From the NCBI RefSeq assembly GCF_048323655.1, contig NZ_JBLUWW010000002.1, positions 434,001 through 498,000 of the forward strand: DNA of 64,000 nucleotides, written 5' to 3'. A program made the translations under genes and the position numbers. Below the pieces are notes generated by a model, which was not told the origin of the DNA, made no database searches, and worked only from the letters and a program-made list of their open reading frames with translations. Source of the stretch: Salinimicrobium soli. GTDB lineage: Bacteria > Bacteroidota > Bacteroidia > Flavobacteriales > Flavobacteriaceae. Below are positions 17,905-26,117 of the stretch, one piece after another (positions within the stretch are counted from its first letter, which is position 1; each line of letters opens with the position of its first letter).

Positions 17905-19098
17905 TTAGGCCTGCTTCGGAAGTAATTTCACAATTCCTTTATTTTCAACCGAAATATAGATGAAACCATCAGGTCCCTGCACTACATCTCTTACGCGTCC
18001 TATTCCTTTAAGCAGTCTTTCCCTGCCTGTAACTTTTTTTCCGTTCAGGCTAAGGTGCTCCACATATTGAAATTTTAATGAGCCTGCCAAAAGATCTCCT
18101 TTTAACTCCGGATATTTATCAGAGGTCACGAACACAAATCCGCTGGGAGCAATAGAAGGCAGCCAATAGTACATAGGATCTTCAAATTGAGGACCAGTTC
18201 TTTGATCTGTAATGGGCGTGTCATCATAATTTTTTCCATAAGTCACCACGGGCCAGCCGTAATTAGCACCTTTTTTGACCACATTGATCTCGTCCCCTCC
18301 CTGTGGGCCATGCTCATGGACCCAGATCTCGCCTGTTTCAGAATTATAGATCATGCCCTGGGGATTGCGGTGGCCGTAGGAATAAATGGCTTCTTTGGCA
18401 TTGGATTTTCCCACAAACGGATTGTCTGATGGAATGGAACCATCTTTGTTTAGACGGTAAACCTTACCGTTGTCACGGCTAATGTCCTGAGGGTTTTCGT
18501 CCCGACTTCCTCTATCCCCGACACTAAAATAAAGATAGCCTTCATCATCAAAAGCGATACGCGAACCAAAATGTTGACCTTTTTCGGTATTTGGGGAAGC
18601 TTTATACAGGATGGTCTTGTTTGTTAGCTGATTATTTTCAAGTTTGGCTCGCATTAGGGCGGTATTTCCTCCGCTGCCTTCCCCTTCTGGTGAAGAGTAG
18701 GTGAAGTAGATCCAACCGTTAGAATCATACTCAGGATCTAAAGCGACATCTAAAAATCCACCCTGCCCCCGGTAATAAACTTGGGGAGCACCCTGTACCA
18801 TAAGTTTTTGTCCATTTTTAAAATGGATAAGATCTCCACTTTTTTCAGTGATAAGCATGCTGCCATCAGGCAAAAAGGCCATTCCCCAGGCTACCTGCAG
18901 GTCAGGTACTACCATTTCGTACTCATAATTGGCGTCGGTTACCTTATCTTCCGGAATAGTGATGGGTTCAGCACGAGCCTGTACTGAATCGGTCCCGGTC
19001 ATTACTACTTCCTCCTCTGCGGAAGTTTTTTCGTTTTCCCCACAGGAAATAAGGCTGATACATGCAAAAAGGCCGAAAAAAGCTGATTTGATCTTCAT
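17905..19098 (-). CDS. PQQ-dependent sugar dehydrogenase, lipoprotein (soluble aldose dehydrogenase-like)
   Basis: A 397-residue exported beta-propeller of the glucose/sorbosone dehydrogenase family. The signal peptide ends in a lipobox, LISC, with Cys19 as the lipidated residue. Family motifs are LQVAWGMAFLPDGSMLITEK, GGFLDVALDPEYDSNGWIYF, GQHFGSRIAFDDEGYLYFSV with GDRG, YSYGHRNPQGMIY, HEHGPQGGDEIN and a C-terminal RVRDVVQGPDGFIYIS. By family it oxidises sugars with PQQ in the periplasm. No PQQ synthesis genes are in the window, so the cofactor would have to be made elsewhere or imported. It is transcribed alone. Confidence 0.92.
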   Translation of the reverse strand: MKIKSAFFGLFACISLISCGENEKTSAEEEVVMTGTDSVQARAEPITIPEDKVTDANYEYEMVVPDLQVAWGMAFLPDGSMLITEKSGDLIHFKNGQKLMVQGAPQVYYRGQGGFLDVALDPEYDSNGWIYFTYSSPEGEGSGGNTALMRAKLENNQLTNKTILYKASPNTEKGQHFGSRIAFDDEGYLYFSVGDRGSRDENPQDISRDNGKVYRLNKDGSIPSDNPFVGKSNAKEAIYSYGHRNPQGMIYNSETGEIWVHEHGPQGGDEINVVKKGANYGWPVVTYGKNYDDTPITDQRTGPQFEDPMYYWLPSIAPSGFVFVTSDKYPELKGDLLAGSLKFQYVEHLSLNGKKVTGRERLLKGIGRVRDVVQGPDGFIYISVENKGIVKLLPKQA

Positions 19099-19176
19099 TT
19101 TTTCAATTTTTGAAATTCGATAACTTCAAAGATAGCAAGATTTTCATCAATCAATTTAATTTGGCAGATTCGACAG

Positions 19177-19440
19177 TTATTTGATCATAACCACTTCCAG
19201 GTGACCTGTTACGCCGGCCTTTTGCATTACTTCTTTCAGCTCCTCATTTTCGATCATTTTTTGTGCCTTGTCCAGATCGTTAGTTTCAAAGACCATGTAC
19301 ACAAGATCGGGATCACCTATCTTGGGTCCGCAAACTACCTCTTTAAGTCCGGCTTCATTTCTGCGTTGCACATCTTCATCGTAGATCTTTTTCCATGACT
19401 GGAAGTTTTCTACTCGGTGGGATAAAATAATTACTGACAT
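19177..19440 (-). CDS. Small alpha/beta-barrel-like protein of unknown function
   Basis: An 87-residue soluble protein starting MSVIILSHRVENFQSWKKIY, with GLKEVVCGPKIGDPDLVYMV and a helical C-terminal half rich in Lys/Glu. The alternation of strands and helices and the F.sWK..yd start resemble dimeric alpha-beta barrel proteins (antibiotic-biosynthesis-monooxygenase or DUF3764-like). No catalytic residue can be named. It is separated by 78 bp from the PQQ-type dehydrogenase and by 114 bp from the GNAT gene, so it may be a stand-alone unit. Confidence 0.65.
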   Translation of the reverse strand: MSVIILSHRVENFQSWKKIYDEDVQRRNEAGLKEVVCGPKIGDPDLVYMVFETNDLDKAQKMIENEELKEVMQKAGVTGHLEVVMIK

Positions 19441-19554
19441 AATAAATGGTTTTAAATTTAATGGGGAGGAAATTTTATAAGAGGGGGAATGGAGGGAGTC
19501 TTAAAGCTAAGGAAAAATTATCTTTTTTGAGAGATTTATAAAAAGACTTTGCTG

Positions 19555-20652
19555 CTAGATTTTTGTAATGTCGAAGTGAGGTTCTGTATTTAACAGAGAG
19601 GTTTTTATTGAATTCCATTTTTCGGGATGCAGGCTGGAAACATATACAGAAGATTTAAGGGAGACAGAAAAAAAAGATTTAAATGCTTTGAGCAAGGGAT
19701 CGTTTTGAGTTGAGCCATAGTGAATGAGATGTTGGCCATTTGATCTTGCCATTTTGTAGATATCAAAAAGTAAAGCTTTAAAAATTTCAGGATCATTTTC
19801 CCTGACCCAAACATCAGTTAAATAGACCTCATTAAAGGAACGGCCTGGTCTTGGAAGACCTTTGTTTCCTGTGAGTTTTGAAAGAAGGTTGTAAATAAAA
19901 TAGATCAACAGGAATTTCTTTTTATAACGAAGTACCCTGGTGCGTTTTAGACCTTTCATGTTCCAGGCCCCGCAGATACCTACTAGCCGGTCTGCTTTAT
20001 AGGCAAGAAAATAATCCTGGATGCTAAACCCATAGTTGCCGCTAATTTTTTTTTCAAAGCGTTCCCTATCGAAAACCTGGGCCAGATCTTTTTTTTCATT
20101 CATCACGCATTTTAAAATGGCCTTTTTGTCACCTTCCTCTGCTGTTCTAATGGTCAGGTCTGTTTTGAAGTCCTTTCGGCCGGTAATTAATAATGTCCTG
20201 GTGAGGGTTGGAGATAATTTCCTGAAGCCCGGGATGTTCCTGTATCTGTGGTTGCTGAAATAAGAATCAGCTTTCTTATTCCCTTCAAAAATAACGGTAT
20301 ACCCAATGCTTTTTTTCTGAAGGCAGGTGGAGATCATATATTCAACCAGTTGTTTATAGTAGCCTTTCCCTCTTTCCCGCGGCACAATACAGAAGTCTCC
20401 AAAGTAGGACAAAGTATGTTCAGTTTCATTGAAGTACCCTTGATACTGTAAATGCTTTCCAAAACCAACCAATTTATTGGAAACAAAAACACCGTAGTAC
20501 CGATAATCCTGAGACCAAAGTTCGTTGAGCAAGAAAAGGTTTGGTGAACGGTCAAAGGAAATTTCAATGACGGGGGTTTTCATGGGAGATGCGGCCAGAA
20601 TTTCCAGCATTTGATCGTTATAACTTCTATCCAATTCCCGTATTGTGATCAT
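19555..20652 (-). CDS. GNAT-family acyltransferase, last gene of the four-gene lipid-like operon
   Basis: A 365-residue protein with an N-terminal GNAT domain. The acyl-CoA loop is IVPRERGKGYYKQLVEYMIS (residues 89-108), preceded by strand YRYYGVFVSNKLVGFG and followed by GYTVIFEGNKKADSYFSNHR. Residues 175-360 look like a second, degenerate GNAT-like half, with a basic hydrophobic segment at about 225-245 (KKFLLIYFIYNLLSKL). The substrate is unknown. By context it could N-acylate or acetylate the product of the upstream fusion enzyme. Its ATG overlaps the stop of the DUF3419 gene by 4 bp, implying translational coupling. Confidence 0.78.
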   Translation of the reverse strand: MITIRELDRSYNDQMLEILAASPMKTPVIEISFDRSPNLFLLNELWSQDYRYYGVFVSNKLVGFGKHLQYQGYFNETEHTLSYFGDFCIVPRERGKGYYKQLVEYMISTCLQKKSIGYTVIFEGNKKADSYFSNHRYRNIPGFRKLSPTLTRTLLITGRKDFKTDLTIRTAEEGDKKAILKCVMNEKKDLAQVFDRERFEKKISGNYGFSIQDYFLAYKADRLVGICGAWNMKGLKRTRVLRYKKKFLLIYFIYNLLSKLTGNKGLPRPGRSFNEVYLTDVWVRENDPEIFKALLFDIYKMARSNGQHLIHYGSTQNDPLLKAFKSFFSVSLKSSVYVSSLHPEKWNSIKTSLLNTEPHFDITKI

Positions 20653-21734
20653 AAACCGTAAGCTTTAGCTTTTGCACCAATACCTGAATAAAAAGGGAAG
20701 CGGCATAACTCCCTATATTTTTTATTTAGTTCTGGTTCTATCTTCCGGAAATTTCCTGATGCCTTTTGGGTAAGCGGATCTTTATGAATGTAACGGAATA
20801 ACCAGTTTGAATCGCAGGCATTTTTAGAAACTATTTTTTCTATAAGTCCATCCATCTCCTTTTCTTCCAGCCAGTCACTAAGATTTGAAAGTGAAAGGTT
20901 TTCGAAATTCAATTCTTTTGATTCTCCTATTTCTTCCTGAATAGAGCTTTTAACAAGCCTAAGTTTGTGAGCTTGAGACCTTAAATGCTCATAAGTGTCA
21001 CGGTGAAGGTATTGTGGGTACGCCTGCTTAAATGGTATTTCTCCCAGCATATAGAACTGCAGGTAAAAATTTTTTCGCGCTGGTGTTCTGGTGAAGAAAT
21101 CACGAAACCTGGAATAAAAAAAGCCTGCCATGTCTTTTCGCTCATTTAAAAGCCCCTTTGGATTGAGGCCTCTTCCCTTATATAGCTGTGGAGAGAAAGC
21201 TATCTTAAAAAGCCATTTTAGAACAGCCTTGTCTAGATAGCGGTCAAAATAGGTTTGCTGCTCCTTCGGGTCGTCAAGCTCCATGAATTTCAAGATCCTC
21301 TTTCGTCCCATTACTATGGTCGCAAACCTGCAAAAGAATCGGATATATTTTTCAAATTTTCCCGACCATACTATTCCGTGTTCTATGTGCTTGAAATTTT
21401 CTTTCCAAAATTCCACATCCTCTTTCAGAAGCCCGGGAATAAGCTGATGGAAAAATATTTTTCGTTGTTGAGGGCTTGATCTGTTAAAGCCTAAGAACTC
21501 AGCAGCCTCTTCTGGTTGTAATTTCATCACAGCAGCTAGTTTTAAATTGCAAAGCCTTATTTGATTTAATGACATATCAACTGCCGTGACGGTAACATTT
21601 TCTAAAGCAATCAAGGAGAGAGGCACCTCACCAGCACTAGCCAGGCACAACAGGTTGCTGTTTGAAAGTGATAAGGTCTTCACTTCCAGTAAAGGATCAT
21701 CCTGTGAGATACCGAAGTCGAACAAACTTTCCAC
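20649..21734 (-). CDS. DUF3419/BtaA-like S-adenosylmethionine 3-amino-3-carboxypropyl transferase
   Basis: A 361-residue protein whose N-terminal Rossmann region reads SNSNLLCLASAGEVPLSLIA, then VTVTAVDMSLNQIRLCNLKL. This is the DUF3419 pattern (ASaG...AvD.n..Q..L..LK) shared with BtaA, the enzyme that moves the 3-amino-3-carboxypropyl group of SAM onto diacylglycerol in betaine-lipid synthesis. No BtaB-like N-methyltransferase is present. The acceptor is therefore not necessarily diacylglycerol; an amine or hydroxyl made by the neighbouring fusion enzyme is an alternative. The ATG begins directly after the upstream stop and the end overlaps the GNAT gene. Family confidence is good; the reaction is inferred. 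Confidence 0.8.
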   Translation of the reverse strand: MESLFDFGISQDDPLLEVKTLSLSNSNLLCLASAGEVPLSLIALENVTVTAVDMSLNQIRLCNLKLAAVMKLQPEEAAEFLGFNRSSPQQRKIFFHQLIPGLLKEDVEFWKENFKHIEHGIVWSGKFEKYIRFFCRFATIVMGRKRILKFMELDDPKEQQTYFDRYLDKAVLKWLFKIAFSPQLYKGRGLNPKGLLNERKDMAGFFYSRFRDFFTRTPARKNFYLQFYMLGEIPFKQAYPQYLHRDTYEHLRSQAHKLRLVKSSIQEEIGESKELNFENLSLSNLSDWLEEKEMDGLIEKIVSKNACDSNWLFRYIHKDPLTQKASGNFRKIEPELNKKYRELCRFPFYSGIGAKAKAYGL

Positions 21735-24700
21735 CTATTGCGCTGATTTAAAATTTTTGACCAGATCGGTCTTACTAATAAAACCATGTTTCTGCGCTAT
21801 TTTTTCAACGCTCTTGAAACCTTCATATGTTATTTCACCTCGTAGGTTAAAAGGAATGTCTTCAAAAACATTCAGGAATGTTTCAGCAAGGCAACATAAG
21901 GCAGTACCGGGAGGGGAGCAGGAGGTGAGCACCACATCCTGATCACATGGTAATTGTATTGAGGCTGAAAAAGGCAGTACAGTAACATTCTTCAAGCTTT
22001 TTATGTCAGTAGAAACCGCAGAAGGAATCGACAGATCGCAGATGACCACCGGTTTCTCCCTCGAAACATTAGCGGCAGTAATAATGGGATCATTGGTGTT
22101 TACAGCTACTAAGATGGCATCACACTCCCGTAATCGATGTAAAGAGGTATCTGCGGAAAAATCTATGGATGAATCGACAGAATATTCCGCGACCGACTTT
22201 TTTAGCCTTTCAGAAGCCTTTCCTATCAGGATGATCCTGGAAATGGAAAAATGATCTTCATAAAGCAGGCTTCTACAAAGTATTTTGCCAATATTTCCTG
22301 CAGCACCTACAACTCCTATAGTTAAGTTGTGGTCATCCAGGTGTTTCAGAACTGCACTTTTAAAGTTGTTATAACCTACAACAGCGGTAAGCGTATTTCC
22401 TGTCATTAACCTGGAATTAGAGGACTCAAGAAGGTTTTTGCCATTATTGGTCAGTATGGAGGTGTAACCACCAAGACCAATAAATTTTGCTCCTCTGTGA
22501 CCGGCAAGATCAACGGCCTCCTGAATGCTTTTTATGACCTTTTTCTTTTTTGAAGTTCGGTGATATTTTTCCAGGCTTGCGGCATCTAATGGAATAACTA
22601 CAGTGCTTAGGTGGATCTTCCCCTCGTACAGGTTTTTTGAGTAGGCGACAAAAGGTTTTAGATCCATTACTGTGGCCACTTTTTCAAAAAGTTGCCATAG
22701 GGCGGTATCTGAAGCAGCTATTAAAGATCGGGTTAGCATTCTCAACTCCTGTGTAGGATAGGCAAAATGTACAATGAAGGCAACCTTCACAGCTCCCGGG
22801 GCAGGAGTTTCCAAACTGCAGTCCAGATAACCGTATTCGGGGACCTGTCCTTTGTTATCCTCGTAAGGATCCTCATTGATCAGGTGTTTTATAAGATGAT
22901 AAAAATCTCCTTTTTGCAGGCTAAGGCAAAGGTCTTCAATTGCAGAAAACATTTTTTCCAGATCCTGTTTTTGGATATGCACAGAAGGTTCTATCCTTAG
23001 AACATCGGGTGCGGAAAGCGACGGGAGGATCCTGAGCTGGTGCCTGTTTAGTAAATAGGAAGACAGTACGTAGCCAAGCAGCTTTTGTTCTTGCAAGACC
23101 CGCAGGAAGAGGTCATTTTTAAAAGTTCGGAATTTTATGCCCAACATTAGTCCCTTCCCATTTACAGAATGAATTATTTCAGGATATTTTGCCTGAATTC
23201 CCCGAAGACCTGAAATAATTTTTTCACCTTTTATTTTTGCCTTTTTTGAAATATTCTCTTCTTCAATGATCTTGAGGGTTTCCAGCGCCGTAAAAGCCGC
23301 AAGGCTCCCATTGGAAAATGTGGAGACATAGTATTTTCCAAACTTCTCGTGGTACCGGTTTTTTTCTATTGAAATTGAAGCTATTTTTTCAAAATTTCCG
23401 CCAAGAGCTTTTGAAAATAGATAATAGTTGCCTTCATAATTTTCACTTGCCAAAAAAGAGCCGGTCCTGCCAAGTCCACACTGGATCTCGTCAAAGATGA
23501 TAGGAAAATTCATTTTGCTTATAACCTCAGGTAAAACAGGGTTTATTTCCCTAATGCCACCTTCTCCTATCACAGGCTCGAGCATAGCCCCAATAACAGC
23601 AGGGAAAGAATAATCTTCCGTTTTGACTACACCTTCTTTTTGTATGAGCACTTCAAGCTTAATGGCAGATCTTTGAAAAGCATTTTCCAATTGACTTTCA
23701 AGATCCTCAGAAGTGTCATCAATAAAAATGGATCCAATAGGGAGAATGCCTTTGAATTTGTTCCGGTTTTCCTCGTTTCCCATGAGGCTGCGGGCAGAAG
23801 AAGAGTTCCCATGAAAACCGCTTTTATTGCTTATCATGAACAGCCGGGAATTTTCTATTATTTGATTATTGAGCCTCCAGGTTTTCCTGAAAGCTTCGGG
23901 TGCTAAAAATGCAAATTGGAGCCTTTGTTTTTCTTCAAGCTTCTCGAGCTTTTCCTTCCACTCCAGGTAGGCGTGGTGAATGGCCATATCCACTACTTCA
24001 GAACCAGTAGACCCAAACAAAGTGTAGAAATTTTTTCCCGTGTACTTGGAAAGCAGCAAGTTGATCTTTTGTGCAAGTTTTGATGGGTAATATTGATCAC
24101 TAAACTGGTCAGATAAAGGAATCTGCCCGGAACTCAAAAAATCAATGATGCGGCTTCGCAGTCTCTCATTATTATGCCCGAGTAAATTGGAGCCGTAACC
24201 TCCGGTAAGGTCAAGTATTTTACGTTCGTTTTTTTTAGTGACCAGGTGATCACCTTCCGCAGTACTATAAGAATAATCCATTTTTAAAGCAGTAAGCATT
24301 TTTCCCAGGAATGGATTATGGAACCTGGTGAAATCGGTTTCCCTGTCTGTGATCTTTTTTAAGTCAGTAATACCCGCGCTCGACGTATTGTCTGATGTCA
24401 GTCGGGTGATCAAATCTCCATAGACACCGGATATCTTGTTTTCTGAAATTACACCTTTGGCATTTAAAACCGGATCTAAGCGTCCCACTGCAAATCTTTT
24501 GATGGTCTTATGCTGAAAGTCTAAAGGATCCAGCGTTTTGTAGAGCCTTTCGTTGATCATCTCGATCATGTGCTCAAGAGATTTTTGGCTTTTGGTGCCG
24601 GGACTTTTATCATCCTGAATCAATAACGCTGCCAGGCCGGGCCTGAATTTGAGGGGGAAAAGTTTAATACAAGCACATGTATGTTTCAGCTCCGGGTAAT

Positions 24701-26117
24701 TCTCAAGTACTTTCTTTACTACAATTTTTACCCCAAATTCATCACTCAGGTAATCCTCTTTTTCCCTTTGACAATAAATCAATTGATCGTCCTTATAGCT
24801 TACAATGTCCCCAAGAAAAATGTACCTGTCTTTAAATTCCTTTTTTTCATCCTGTAAAAGCCAGCTTCCGCCGTAACTGCTGTACATGTACAGCCGGTAA
24901 TCTTCTTTGTTCTCCCTTTTCTTGAGGCCCAGGGAAACACCTGGAAAAGCAGATCCCAGGCTTTTTCCAGGTAGATCTTTTATTACTGTTGAGGTGATCT
25001 GTTGGGTTTCGGTGGTGCCAAGGGCATTATGTACCTTTAAATTAAAGGCCTCAAAAATCTTCAGTTGTAGCTCCTCATCCAGGGGTGCTCCGCAGGAAAC
25101 CAGGGTCTTAAGGTTTTTACTTAATGAAGTTTTTAAATCTGGAAAGGTTCTGCTCATCTCCAGCAGTAACCTAAAGACTGCCGGTCCTCCCGTAATGTGC
25201 TGGGGTTTGGCCCGGCCTAAAAAATATCGGACAGTTTCAGGTCTTTCTGTGAACCAGTCAGTATTGATAAGAATTATAGGCTGCCCGAGGTAAAGACCAT
25301 TCATGAAAGTTCTTATGCCCATTGTATGGGTGAAAAGAGGGGTGAAGCTACGGCCTCCCAGTTTACCCGGTGCAAAAAGTCCGGCAGCTTTCCATGCAGA
25401 CAGGTTCCTTAGAAAAGCTCCATGTTCATAGGCAATTATCTTTGATGCTCCCGAGCTGCCCGAAGTAGTGATCAACAGTGCAATATCTTCTGAAGATACT
25501 TCTTCAAAAATGGCTTTGGCAGAAGATTTTTCGGAAGCTGAAAGAAGTGGTTTTCGGGACCTGAACAAAGCATCGAGATCAAGATCTTTACAGCTGTCTA
25601 TGACGGGAATATTCTTTTTACCACTAAAGTTTCTTAGTTCTTTCAAAACCAGCTTCTGCCTGTGCTTATGCGCAAGTTTAGAAAGTTCTGCTTCCGGAGT
25701 GATTACAAAATCAATATCAATCTGGTCGAACCATTTTTGTAGATCGGCTTGCTCAATGTACATAGGTAGAAAAACCCGGGCACCGTAGGCCGCCAGAGCA
25801 ATGAACAGGATTGCTGTATAGGCTTCACTATTTGTTTCAACACTGGCAAGAAATACTGTATCTCCTCTGCGAATATTGGTTTCATCAAATTTCTGGAAGA
25901 GATTAAAAACGATCTGTTTTAATTCGGCTAAACTAATCTCGATCAGTTCTTCTCCCAGATGGCTTATGATAAGCCTGGAGGCCGGGTCCCGGTGAGGCAG
26001 GTCTTCAAATAAAAGTTGACCCAAATTCCGGACTCCTGTAGTGTTTTCCTGAAAACCGTTTCCAAGAATAACATCAAAATATTCGGTCTTATGACGATCG
26101 ATCACTTCAGTTTTCAT
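21735..26117 (-). CDS. Three-domain fusion: AMP-forming acid ligase, class III aminotransferase, acyl-ACP reductase-like domain
   Basis: A 1460-residue protein. Residues 1-570 are an ANL-type adenylation domain: P-loop TTSGSSGASK (217-226), GTTE (367-370), LGDIVSY (435-441) and the catalytic lysine region LNAKG (Lys554). Residues 595-1070 are a class III PLP aminotransferase: GGYGSNLLGHNN, FGSTGSEVVDMAIHHA, FDEIQCGLGRTG (875-886) and the PLP lysine in FSKALGGN (Lys903). Residues 1095-1460 match the long-chain acyl-ACP reductase of cyanobacterial alkane synthesis: LGGYTSI, MTGNTLTA, Rossmann loop VVGAAGNIGK (1269-1278) and LCCLAETFLNVFE, where Cys1409 aligns with the reductase's thioester-forming cysteine. 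No carrier-protein domain is seen. A plausible route is acid to acyl-AMP or thioester, to aldehyde, to amine. It overlaps the exporter gene by 11 bp. Confidence 0.85.
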   Translation of the reverse strand: MKTEVIDRHKTEYFDVILGNGFQENTTGVRNLGQLLFEDLPHRDPASRLIISHLGEELIEISLAELKQIVFNLFQKFDETNIRRGDTVFLASVETNSEAYTAILFIALAAYGARVFLPMYIEQADLQKWFDQIDIDFVITPEAELSKLAHKHRQKLVLKELRNFSGKKNIPVIDSCKDLDLDALFRSRKPLLSASEKSSAKAIFEEVSSEDIALLITTSGSSGASKIIAYEHGAFLRNLSAWKAAGLFAPGKLGGRSFTPLFTHTMGIRTFMNGLYLGQPIILINTDWFTERPETVRYFLGRAKPQHITGGPAVFRLLLEMSRTFPDLKTSLSKNLKTLVSCGAPLDEELQLKIFEAFNLKVHNALGTTETQQITSTVIKDLPGKSLGSAFPGVSLGLKKRENKEDYRLYMYSSYGGSWLLQDEKKEFKDRYIFLGDIVSYKDDQLIYCQREKEDYLSDEFGVKIVVKKVLENYPELKHTCACIKLFPLKFRPGLAALLIQDDKSPGTKSQKSLEHMIEMINERLYKTLDPLDFQHKTIKRFAVGRLDPVLNAKGVISENKISGVYGDLITRLTSDNTSSAGITDLKKITDRETDFTRFHNPFLGKMLTALKMDYSYSTAEGDHLVTKKNERKILDLTGGYGSNLLGHNNERLRSRIIDFLSSGQIPLSDQFSDQYYPSKLAQKINLLLSKYTGKNFYTLFGSTGSEVVDMAIHHAYLEWKEKLEKLEEKQRLQFAFLAPEAFRKTWRLNNQIIENSRLFMISNKSGFHGNSSSARSLMGNEENRNKFKGILPIGSIFIDDTSEDLESQLENAFQRSAIKLEVLIQKEGVVKTEDYSFPAVIGAMLEPVIGEGGIREINPVLPEVISKMNFPIIFDEIQCGLGRTGSFLASENYEGNYYLFSKALGGNFEKIASISIEKNRYHEKFGKYYVSTFSNGSLAAFTALETLKIIEEENISKKAKIKGEKIISGLRGIQAKYPEIIHSVNGKGLMLGIKFRTFKNDLFLRVLQEQKLLGYVLSSYLLNRHQLRILPSLSAPDVLRIEPSVHIQKQDLEKMFSAIEDLCLSLQKGDFYHLIKHLINEDPYEDNKGQVPEYGYLDCSLETPAPGAVKVAFIVHFAYPTQELRMLTRSLIAASDTALWQLFEKVATVMDLKPFVAYSKNLYEGKIHLSTVVIPLDAASLEKYHRTSKKKKVIKSIQEAVDLAGHRGAKFIGLGGYTSILTNNGKNLLESSNSRLMTGNTLTAVVGYNNFKSAVLKHLDDHNLTIGVVGAAGNIGKILCRSLLYEDHFSISRIILIGKASERLKKSVAEYSVDSSIDFSADTSLHRLRECDAILVAVNTNDPIITAANVSREKPVVICDLSIPSAVSTDIKSLKNVTVLPFSASIQLPCDQDVVLTSCSPPGTALCCLAETFLNVFEDIPFNLRGEITYEGFKSVEKIAQKHGFISKTDLVKNFKSAQ

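Noticed and set aside
21735..26117. Carrier-protein (ACP/PCP) domain between ligase and aminotransferase
   Set aside because: The linker at about 560-600 has no GxDS phosphopantetheine motif, and no other segment is long enough, so the enzyme was not called NRPS- or PKS-like.
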